Assembly: GCA_947179155.2 (NCBI GenBank)
Contig: OX359286.1
Location: 38,826,664 to 38,890,663, forward strand
Direction: 5' to 3'
Source of the DNA: Hedera helix
Lineage: Eukaryota; Streptophyta; Magnoliopsida; Apiales; Araliaceae
Length of the DNA stretch: 64,000 nucleotides
Part shown: positions 56,401-64,000 of the stretch, piece after piece
Layout of the letters: each line of letters opens with the position of its first letter
How positions within the stretch are numbered: position 1 is the first letter of the stretch
The notes under the pieces: generated by a model
The model's database searches: none
Told to the model about the DNA's origin: nothing
Seen by the model: only the letters and a program-made list of their open reading frames with translations
Translations under genes and position numbers: made by a program

Positions 56401-57411
56401 CAAAAATTTTCTGATGATGATTTTATTATCCTTCTACTTTATGTTGATGACATGCTAATTGTTGGTAGGAATTCTTCACGAATTGAGTTGTTGAAAAAAC
56501 AGTTGAGTAAGTCTTTTGCGATGAAAGACTTGGGTCCAGCAAAGCAGATACTTGGCATAAGAATCACCCGGGATAGGGATGCTAAGAAATTATTTTTGTC
56601 ACAAGAGAAGTACATTGAGAAGGTACTTCAAAAATTTTACATGGATAAAGCTAAAATGGTTAGTACTCCTCTTGCTTCCCATTTTAAGTTAAGCACAACA
56701 CAATGTCCTTCAACCGATGAAGAGAAGAAAGATATGGAAAGAGTTCCATATGCCTCAGCTGTAGGAAGTTTAATGTATGCCATGGTGTGTACACGGCCAG
56801 ACTTGGCATTTGCAGTTGGTGTTGTCAGTCGTTATTTGTCAAATCCGGGAAAAGAACATTGGAATGCAGTTAAGTGGATTTTGCGGTATCTTCGGGGCAC
56901 TTCCGAATTGAGACTTTGTTTCGGAAATGGAAAAATAGAATTAGTTGGTTACACAGATGCAGATATGGCTGGAGATCTCAATACCCGAAAATCTACTTCA
57001 GGTTATATGATTTCTTTCGCTGGTGGGGTTGTGTCATGGAAGTCTAAACTGCAAAAGTGTGTTGCACTTTCTACAACAGAGGCAGAGTTTATTGCAGCAA
57101 CTGAAGCGAGTAAGGAGTTGCTATGGTTGAAGAAATTTTTGAACGAGTTGGGATTCAAACAGAAGAGGTACGTATTGTTTTGTGATAATCAGAGTGCTAT
57201 TCACCTTGGTAAGAATTCATCATTTCATTCCAAATCAAAGCATATTGATGTGAGGTATCATTGGATTAGAGATGTTCTTGATGCAAAGTTGCTAGAACTT
57301 CAGAAGATTCATACAGACGATAATGGTTCCGATATGATGACAAAGATATTGCCAAGGGGAAAACTTGAGTATTGCAGATTGAGCGTCGGGATGGCGAACC
57401 CCTCCACATAG
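53434..57411 (+). CDS. Copia Gag-Pol polyprotein, intact
   Basis: One open frame of 1,325 residues in copia order. Gag (LNGSNYHIWKGKMEDLL at about 10-26; CX2CX4HX4C knuckle CFHCHEKGHIKKFC at about 229); protease (VIDSGASVHATS at about 293); integrase with the HHCC region (LWHKRLGH at about 424) and catalytic Asp, Asp, Glu in HSDVCG, RTDNGGEY and LAERMNRT (about 486, 546, 582); reverse transcriptase with LLYVDDMLIVG at about 1,002; RNase H with YTDADMAGD at about 1,172, STTEAEF and CDNQSAIHLGKN. Integrase before RT marks Ty1/copia, and the RNase H region resembles Tnt1 and other Tork-clade elements. No stop, frameshift or missing catalytic residue was seen. The start ATG lies 38 bp after the primer site. 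Confidence 0.96.
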   Translation: METNTSRMVTLNGSNYHIWKGKMEDLLYVKDYYLPVFSDVKPEKKTDDEWKILHRQVCGYIRQWVDDNVLNHISGETHARSLWSKLEQLYARKTGNNKLFLIKQMMALRYHDGKPLTDHLNSFQGIINQLAAMGIKFDDEIQGLWLLGTLPDSWETFRTSLSNSAPDGKITMDLAKSSVLNEEVRRKSQGISSQSDVLVTERKGRSKSRYPMNRGKSRSKSNKFANVECFHCHEKGHIKKFCRQLKRENNMGNGKEKKNDDNKDDNRVATVSDDFLIMYDEDVLNFTTHEMSWVIDSGASVHATSRKDFFTSYAAGDYGVVKMGNDGVSKVVGIGDVCLETNNGTRLVLKNVKHVPDIRLNLISASKLDDDGFCNVFGGGQWKLTKGSMVVARGKKCSTLYTLQAKLSTDIVNAVENDSQAELWHKRLGHISEKGLKLLAKNNSLSGLKCTQLEKCSDCLAGKQNRVSFTSSPSRKSDILDLVHSDVCGMKVKTLGGSLYFVTFIDDHSRKIWVYILKTKNQVLDVFKQFQASVERQTGKKLKCVRTDNGGEYIGPFDEYCREQGIRHQKTPPKTPQLNGLAERMNRTLAERVRSLLSQAKLPSSFWGEALSTAVYLLNLTPCVPLDFDVPNKVWTGKAVSYDSLRVFGCKAFVHIPKDERSKVDAKTRQCVFIGYGQDEFGYKLYDPIQKKIVRSRDVIFIENQTIDDIEMSEKMVPNNLDDLVDLDPVPLTSEFSEPMKEIRDENVDLNEADVPIQEEIHDDAPESPHLLEHPHINVRRSTRDRKASTHYSPNDYILLTDTGEPDSYEEAMKDEYKEEWVDAMQDEMQSLHENHTFELVKLPKGKRALKNRWVYRVKQEEHTACPRYKARLVVKGFTQKKGIDFDEIFAPVVKMTSVRVILGLAATLDLEVEQMDVKTAFLHGNLEEEIYMEQPEGFEVKGKEDYVCKLNKSLYGLKQAPRQWYKKFMSVMGEHGYKKTSSDNCVFVQKFSDDDFIILLLYVDDMLIVGRNSSRIELLKKQLSKSFAMKDLGPAKQILGIRITRDRDAKKLFLSQEKYIEKVLQKFYMDKAKMVSTPLASHFKLSTTQCPSTDEEKKDMERVPYASAVGSLMYAMVCTRPDLAFAVGVVSRYLSNPGKEHWNAVKWILRYLRGTSELRLCFGNGKIELVGYTDADMAGDLNTRKSTSGYMISFAGGVVSWKSKLQKCVALSTTEAEFIAATEASKELLWLKKFLNELGFKQKRYVLFCDNQSAIHLGKNSSFHSKSKHIDVRYHWIRDVLDAKLLELQKIHTDDNGSDMMTKILPRGKLEYCRLSVGMANPST

Positions 57412-57415
57412 TCGT

Positions 57416-57425
57416 GAGGGGGAGA
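57416..57425 (+). other. Polypurine tract
   Basis: GAGGGGGAGA directly upstream of the 3' LTR and just after the polyprotein stop codon. Confidence 0.85.
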
Positions 57426-57427
57426 TT

Positions 57428-58094
57428 TGTTGGGTTATTCCCTCCTATGTGGGTAGGCCCAATTAGTAGCCCATATGGTCTATTGACCCATATGGATGAT
57501 ATAACATAGGGTTTCAGGAAAAACAGAAGTAACGAGTAACAAAAACATAAGAGAGGAAAAGGAAAACTGATTCCCGCAGGAAATAGTGCAGTATTTTACA
57601 ATTCAGTGATCGGAAGGTCATTCGTGGTCCGATTGGGCTGATTTTTGGAGGGTGACGCCGTAACTTGTTGGTCTTCAATCTGAACGGTGGGATTGAGCAT
57701 CGGAGTCTCCTAACATCAGGTTTTGCTATACATTATTGATACATTTTTAGCGAGAGTTTGTGGAGTTTTTAGTTTCCTCTTGTTATTCTTCTTGTTGAAG
57801 ATGTATACCAAGAATATGTTATTCTTGATGGTTGTTGCTGGTTTATGCCTCTAGTTTTTGCTAGAGAGAACATTGTATTACCCGTTATTATTGATAGTGG
57901 AAGATTTGGTGGACTACGGTCCCGTGGTTTTTACTCCTCACATCGAGGGGGTTTTCCACGTTAAAATTGTTTGTGTTCTTGTGTGCGTTTGTTCTTAATT
58001 ATTAACTGCTTGGATTATTTTTCTTATTGGGTTTACACAAGAGGGGAGAATTATATTGTTTCGCTGTGCTGTTTGGTTTGTTTTTCTCCCAACA
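57428..58094 (+). repeat. 3' LTR of the copia element
   Basis: 667 bp, equal in length to the 5' LTR and with no mismatch found by eye. It is followed by the TGAAC duplication. Confidence 0.95.
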
Positions 58095-58400
58095 TGAACA
58101 AGTTGCACCCCTTTTCCCCCTACTTTATTGAACCATAAAAACCTTCTATTAATTTTATCAAAGGCTTCACAAGTACTAGTGGGCAACAAGGCCAACTGCA
58201 TAGTATAGACAGGCAATTCAGCAGTAACGGGCTGAATAAGAGTGGCCTAGTAATTCTAGAATGAATGAGTGGTACACCAAGATATTTCTCAAGATTATCA
58301 GTTATAGGGATCCCCCACACACTTCTAATATCACGCATAACATGACAAAGGGTACTAGGAGCATAATTATTCTTACATCATTAATAGAGTTCATCAACGC
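58095..58400 (-). pseudogene. LINE remnant, RT thumb portion
   Basis: The minus strand reads DNLEKYLGVPLIHSRIT and, in another frame, FDKINRRFLWFNKVGGKGVQ, both standard for the end of the L1 reverse transcriptase. It continues directly into the left LINE piece once the copia element and one TGAAC copy are discounted. The frame has at least one shift. Confidence 0.78.
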
Positions 58401-58439
58401 CTGGCGGGTTGGAATCACAATGTAACAAAGCAAAAGGTT

Positions 58440-60280
58440 CACTAGCATGAACTGACAATGGTCGTGAGTTTTTTAACAAAGAACTCAGTCCCTTTCTTGC
58501 TCATGATGGGATTATACATCAGAGTTCTTGCACATACACCCCCCAACAAAATGTTAGGGTAGAGATAAAACATAGGAATTTTCTTGAAATGACCGGACCT
58601 CTTAGATTTCAATCTTGTTTACCTGTTAAATTTTGGGGGGAATGTTTACTTACTGCAACCTACCTTATTAACAGGATACATTCTATTGTCTTGCATAATT
58701 GCAGTCCTTTTGAAAAATTGTATCATAAGCAGCCTAATTTTTCTCATCTAAGAGTTTTTGGTTGTTTTAACTTTTGCTTCTAAACATTGATCATGACAAA
58801 TTGGCTCCAAGAGCCACAAAATGTGTTTTTGTTGGTTAGCCTGCTCATCAAAAGGGATATAAACTCTATGATATTGAAAACAAGACAATTTTTGTCTCAA
58901 GACATGTCATCTTTCATGAACATGTTTTTACCTTTACAAATTCATCTATTGCAGATACTTCTTATACTCATACTCATGATCCTTGGATAGCCAATGATCG
59001 TGTTCGTTCTGTTTCTTTACCTTCAATTCCAAATTCTTCTACCATTTCTTCATCAACTTATGACATTCCCACTGTTCCTTCTATTTCTCCTGTTTCCCTT
59101 TCTTTTACTGAGCCATCATTGAGAGTGTCTACTAGGTCTAAAACTCGACCAATCAGGATGAAGGATTATATTTTAGCTGATCACCTTTCCAAGGCACATA
59201 CCAATGTTACTATTATCAATGGCAATGATCAGGTATCTATCTCTCTTCTCTTCTCACAAATTGCTCCATGTCTTCTTCTAAATATCCCATTGATCATTGT
59301 CTAAGCTATGATGCCTTTTCAATTCCTCACAAACATTTTGTTGCAACTTTAGAACATCTTAAGCAACCTTATACCTATTCCCAAGCTGTCAAAGACCTTA
59401 GATGGGTAGCAGCTATGCATAAAGAATTGCAAGCTTTAGAGGGCAATCATACTTGGAAATTAGTTGCTTTACCTCTGGTAAGAAGCTCATTGGCTGAAAG
59501 TGGGTATATAAAATCAAGTATCATGTCGATGGCAGTGTAGAAAGATTTAAGGCGAGGCTTATTGCGAAGGGGTACACTCAAACTGAATGAATCGATTATC
59601 TGGATACGTTTGCTCCAGTAGAAAAAATGGCCACTGTTAGGACATTATTAGCAGTTGCAACAGCCAAACAATGGGTGGTGTTTTAACTTGATGTTAATAA
59701 TGCGTTCTTGTATGGGAATCTCAACGAAGAGGTGTACATGGAATTACCAGAAGAACATGCTCAGTTTGGTAAATCCTCGTTAGTATGTAAACTGGTCAAA
59801 TCTTTGTATGGATTAAAGCATGCTTTTAGACGGTGGTTTGCCAACTTTGGCTACACTACTTCAGTTGGGATATAAACAGTCTTTATCCGATTATTCATTG
59901 TTTACTTTGAACAAAGAGAATAATTTTGCTGATGTTCTCATTTAAGTGGATGACATCTTAGTCACAGGAAATGATATTGCCAATATTCTCAAGCTCAAGC
60001 AATTACTATATACCACTTTTAGTATTAAGGACTTGGGTCGTCCTATTAAATACTACCTTGGGCTTGAGGTGAGTAGATCTTCTGCTGGGATTTTTCTTCA
60101 TCAACGGAAATTTATTTTGGGATATGCTTAAAGATACAGGGCTTTTAGATACCAATTAAGCCTTTTTCTGTTCCATTAGAGCAAAATGTTAAGTTTAATT
60201 CTCAAGATGGCATCTTGTTGTCTGCTCCTTCTCTATACAGACAGTTGGATGGCAAGCTCTTTTTCCGTGCTGTACGTAGT
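58440..60280 (+). pseudogene. Degenerate copia pol fragment
   Basis: Plus-strand similarity to a second, different copia element. It begins inside integrase (TDNGREFFNKELSPFLAHDG, then FWGECLLTATYLINR and HLRVFGCFNF), passes the integrase-RT linker (RVSTRSKTRPIRMKDYIL), then RT (FKARLIAKGYTQ, DTFAPVEKMATVRTLLAV, LVCKLVKSLYGLK, MDDILVTGND) and stops near LYRQLDGKLFFR at about 60,280. Many stops and frameshifts (for example near 59,588 and 59,685) make it inactive. No LTR was found on either side, so it is a truncated relic in the opposite orientation to the LINE. Confidence 0.85.
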
Positions 60281-61079
60281 ATTAAGTAAGGCAAATGCAA
60301 AAAGACATCAGAATCATGGTATCATTTCATGGGTATCGTCATTTGCAGTAATGAAACGATTAGGTAGGTATAAGCCTAAGCCACTCCATAATAAACTCAT
60401 AAAAGTAAGAATAAGTTTACAAACATAATAATAAAAAACAACATCAAAAATAACATGAGTCTTAACTATTAAAAAATAAAATTTGATGCGAAAATTTATG
60501 CTAGACTTTATTTTTTAAAAATTATGATAAATTTAATATTTAATAGTATATTTAATTATTATGTACATGGTGTTGTCTTAAAAATAATAATCAAATTATG
60601 ATCAAGTCATCGTTGGCAACACATATAATTACTTATAGTGTATGTAACTCACTCATTCCCAATCATATAAAAACAATTACAAAACTTATGTAACGGGTCT
60701 GTATATATGTTCCTTTGACCACCACGTGCAAGCCATCCTTAAACTTTTTGAGTTAGTTGATTAGTTAATTAATTAATTATTGCTTAACTGTAATACCAGT
60801 ATGAAGCATCGATTCTCTGGACGGTTTAATCACATGATGACCAGCTCAGCCGGTGGTGGTACGAGAAATGCGCGAGGGCCCCACTGTTAATGGAAAATAA
60901 TATAAATTTTGAATATTTACGTTAATTTTTTAATTATAAATTACATTTATAAATATTAATAATATTTCTAAGCATATATATATACACATATATAATAAAT
61001 GAGATTATTATATATTTATAATCCGATACGAATTTATTGAATTCACACGAATATTTTGGCAAGATTGGCGAACAGACCT
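60281..61079. other. Intergenic, no gene recognised
   Basis: AT-rich, with a less AT-rich patch around 60,810-60,890 (AGCTCAGCCGGTGGTGGTA and GCGCGAGGGCCCCACTG) that has no recognised function. Confidence 0.55.
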
Positions 61080-61105
61080 ACTCACTTTTCTTGGCAATAG
61101 TTGTA

Positions 61106-61402
61106 CATGCATGCGTGGACGTGTGGTTATCCCTTGATCAAAGGTGGTAAGTTTTGTTATTGATATGTTCGGACGGCTGTGATAGTTTCGGTACGTGATT
61201 TTCACGTATGTGGTGTTTTGTTAAAAATAATGACAACCGAATGATGTCTAGAGTAGAGGGCTTTGACTTTGACCTTTGATGATATCCAAAGGCCAAAAAA
61301 CCAGACGCACCTTGACCAAAAGGTGAACGTGCGGATAAACATGGAGTACACGTGTACTCTGCTGTTGGTGGGCTGTGTGTGTGCCAGGGAAGGATCCACG
61401 TG
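61106..61402. promoter_or_regulatory. Cluster of RY and G-box/ABRE words
   Basis: Within 300 bp are CATGCATG (RY element, 61,106-61,113), GGACGTGTGG (about 61,117), ACGTG/CACGTA words near 61,193-61,207, a 16-bp perfect palindrome GAGTACACGTGTACTC (61,344-61,359) centred on a G-box, and CCACGTGA (about 61,396). RY plus ABRE combinations are typical of seed/ABA-regulated promoters. No adjacent gene is visible, so function is conjecture. Confidence 0.35.
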
Positions 61403-62760
61403 ATTGATAATGATTAAGGTACTACTTGAATTGGAACCCTAGCTAAAAAATTTGTGGTTCGAAAAATAAAAAATATCATTTTAAAATAACTAATTTTATA
61501 AATAAACATTTAAAGTTAAATTTATTGATAAATAAATATATCTAAAATTAAACTATTTATCTTAGTTAAATATTATTTCAAATTATTTTATTTTATAATA
61601 GAGGATTAATAATTCTATAGATTATTTTTTTATTATTTCTAAAACTATTTATAAAAGATTATATAATTCCATGACAAGTGTAGGATTCATATTTTTTTTT
61701 CTTTATTTTAAGTTATTAAATGAATTTTATGGGACTAATAGTCCTATATTAATGGACTAATAATTTCTTGTCAAATAATAAAATAGTCTAAAATAGTGTT
61801 AAATTCAAATAGTCAAATTTCAAGTATATTTTTTAAAAACAAATATTTTTAGTAATATAAAAAATAATGGCAAATGAAAATTATAACAAATAATACTAAT
61901 GTGATAATTAGAAATGAAAAATAATGGCAAATTATATCAATTTACCTTAAAAGGTGAAGGTAACTAATTATAGTGATTAAGAAAGAATATATGAACTTCA
62001 CTTGTAATTAAGTTAGTAATCAAGCCTTGTTCTTAAACTAAAAATCGAACTTTAGTTGCAATCATTAATTAATCGTTCGCAATCCTTAATATATTTTTTA
62101 ATTATTTTTCTTGACTTGTATTAATTAGACTATGAAATAAATTCCATTGACTCACCATCTAGCTTATCCCAATTAATACAGCAAGTTGAACTTTAAATTA
62201 AACCATGCACAAAGCAGTCAATCATTAAGGAACGAACCTTATATCAACTTGTGTATGTATTATACACATGAGTTGATATTTACGACTCACGAATGAAATT
62301 GCTTATAAGAGAACGAGTCAATTATCAGGTTCAACTCCTTTAACACTGTCCGATTACTTATTTTGGGAAAAGTATAAGTATATATAAATTAAATATAACA
62401 TTTAAATATAATATTATTTTTATTATTAAAAAATATTATGTGACATAAATTTTAATATCACATAATATTTTTCAATAATAAAGATAATATTGTGTATAAT
62501 TAGTATATAACTATATTTATCCCTTATTTTTTTTTATCAAATGTTAATTATAAAAATAAAAATTATATGACAATAAATAATAATAAATCGTGTTATATAT
62601 GACGATAAATTTATGTTAATATTATATTTATATTAATATTAAATATTAACATATATAAATATATATCATAAAAATAATATATTTTTATTTTATTTTATCA
62701 TATAATATTTTATATTAATCACAATTTAATTTATCATTATATTTATCCAGGTGCATATCG
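61403..62760. other. AT-rich intergenic DNA
   Basis: Very AT-rich, with many TAATA/ATATT words. I see no gene, no clear inverted repeats and no conserved motif. Confidence 0.6.
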
Positions 62761-62784
62761 TTTTCCATGGGGAGCATAGGGGCT

Positions 62785-62890
62785 GATTTCACGTGTGGGT
62801 CACATGTGGAGGTAGCCGCGCAGGACGTAAATGAGAGGCGATTATCTGGAGATCTATTACAGGGGGTGAGGGAACACGTCCGACAGGTAG
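62785..62890. promoter_or_regulatory. GC-rich island with ABRE and DRE/CRT words
   Basis: About 170 bp (62,745-62,915) are distinctly GC-richer than the flanks. They hold CACGTG (62,790-62,795) and the composite ACACGTCCGAC (62,874-62,884), which joins an ABRE-like ACACGTCC to a CCGAC DRE/CRT core. It could be part of a stress-responsive promoter for a gene beyond the window; no gene was found next to it. Confidence 0.35.
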
Positions 62891-62915
62891 CACGCAGCCA
62901 TGTGGACACCTAATC

Positions 62916-63600
62916 ACAACCCAACATATCGTCGGCAACTCCACCAAATATAATACTACTATACTGTTCTGACTATCTTACAATTCAGTCTCATTTTAAT
63001 TCTATTTATATTAAATTTTTATTACCATATTATCATGATTAAATTAATCGATTAATAAATTTGATCAAGTATATAATTAAAAATATTCTTTAAATTAATT
63101 AATTTACAAATAAAATTCTTTTTTATAATAAAAAAAATATTACTATGATCAATATATTGTGAGGGTGAAACACATAGCCTCTTCTTCCTCTACGACCTCT
63201 TTCATCCTAAATTATGTATGCCGTTTGGTAGTGCACATATTTATGATATTTTTTAAGTACAATAAAAAAAGTGTGCAAAACAAGGAAATAAAAAAGTAAA
63301 TATAAGGGCACCATCGTTTTGAAATAGTCAATAGAGAAAAGGGGGGGAAATTAAATTAATTGATTTGAAATCATGATTTGTGGGTGGCTGTCTGTATTTA
63401 AGGTTTACAATTTGTATTGGGAATTGATATTTTTGTAAGTTTATTTGATATTTTTGTATTTAAGATTTGTGAAAATATTAATTTTTTTATTAAATAAAAA
63501 TAAAACTCACTTACAAAAATATTAATTGAACTGCAAAATTATCAATTCTCTTTGTATTATGGACTGTTATATATTACATTAGTTCTAAAATATAAATTAA
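62916..63600. other. AT-rich intergenic DNA
   Basis: No gene or defined element recognised. Confidence 0.55.
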
Positions 63601-63629
63601 CTAGAGATAACCCGTGCCTGAAGGCACGG
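63601..63629 (-). mobile_element. Helitron-like 3' terminus
   Basis: Minus strand: hairpin CCGTGCC-TTCA-GGCACGG (63,612-63,629), seven bases, then CTAG (63,601-63,604) followed by T. This matches the Helitron 3' end pattern and resembles the terminus at 45,055. The body would extend right, out of the window; the sequence after the microsatellite (GACCGTTGGATGTTG at about 63,942, with a related copy at about 63,977) is probably internal. Confidence 0.5.
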
Positions 63630-63690
63630 TACAACTAATATAATAATTGATTACTGTATTTAATATTTCTAAATTCAAAAATTTCAAACC

Positions 63691-63691
<1 letters not shown>

Positions 63692-63735
<44 letters not shown>

Positions 63736-63789
63736 TTATTGTTATTATTACTATTATTATATTAATTATTATTATTATTATCATTATTA

Positions 63790-63849
<60 letters not shown>
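63692..63849. repeat. (ATT)n microsatellite, about 155 bp
   Basis: A trinucleotide ATT/TTA array with a few interruptions. It creates the polytyrosine frame over 63,647-63,958, which I do not regard as a gene. Confidence 0.95.
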
Positions 63850-64000
63850 TGTAGTGGTGAATTTGAATTGGGAGGAAAATGTGAGTGGATTGATTTTTGA
63901 AAAAAAGGTGTTGAATTGGGGGAAAATGATAGATAGATTGGTGACCGTTGGATGTTGAAATCTCAAATGATTTGAGACCGTCGGATGTTGAAGCCTTAAT

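Larger units (their letters stand above)
52716..58094 (+). mobile_element. Complete Ty1/copia LTR retrotransposon (Tork/Tnt1-like)
   Basis: A 5,379-bp element with 667-bp LTRs (TGTTGGG...CCCAACA) at both ends, a primer-binding site, a single uninterrupted 1,325-codon polyprotein frame, a polypurine tract and a perfect target-site duplication TGAAC (52,711-52,715 and 58,095-58,099). The two LTRs show no difference on reading side by side. All hallmarks of an autonomous, recently inserted copy are present. It interrupts the minus-strand LINE remnant. Confidence 0.97.

Noticed and set aside
63647..63958. Polytyrosine frame
   Set aside because: A translation of an ATT microsatellite.

Overview
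This window is plant nuclear DNA, most likely from a eudicot. The evidence is AT-rich intergenic sequence, short GT-AG introns, plant gene families (eL15, SF1/BBP, DREB-type AP2/ERF, ACX1-type acyl-CoA oxidase, KUA1-type MYB-related) and typical plant transposable elements. I cannot place it to genus. All five recognisable host genes lie on the minus strand.

Layout. 1-1,933: left flank with a small MITE-like element and an unidentified coding-like stretch. 1,934-4,412: RPL15 in four exons, with a foldback MITE in intron 2. 4,413-8,749: intergenic, with a truncated and frameshifted copy of the isopropylmalate isomerase small subunit. 8,750-11,122: an intronless SF1/BBP splicing-factor gene with a Mutator-like MITE about 130 bp upstream of its start codon. 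15,002-15,496: a short DREB A-4 (TINY/ERF039-like) gene. 15,886-16,622: a hAT-like non-autonomous element. 16,634-33,000: a degenerate minus-strand retrotransposon (LTR plus gag) split by a 14.3-kb Ty3/gypsy chromovirus (Tekay/Del type), whose own 3' LTR is split by a 3.5-kb solo LTR of the same kind. Both insertions show perfect 5-bp target-site duplications. 34,198-43,130: ACX1 in 14 exons, encoding 664 residues. 46,625-49,216: a KUA1/MYBH-like gene in three exons. 51,240-58,400: a LINE remnant split by a complete Ty1/copia element (52,716-58,094) that has two 667-bp LTRs with no visible difference and one uninterrupted 1,325-codon ORF. 58,440-60,280: a degenerate second copia pol. 60,280-64,000: no gene, but G-box/RY and ABRE/DRE clusters and a Helitron-like terminus.

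The host genes do not form a pathway. Their order is informative: from memory, RPL15, an A-4 ERF and ACX1 are near neighbours on Arabidopsis chromosome 4 (At4g16720, At4g16750, At4g16760), so this looks like a conserved block stretched by transposon insertion. I found no clearly new biological system. The most notable items are the apparently very young copia element, the three-level nested retrotransposon, the probable gag-only element inside it, and an ERF gene lacking a DNA-contacting tryptophan.
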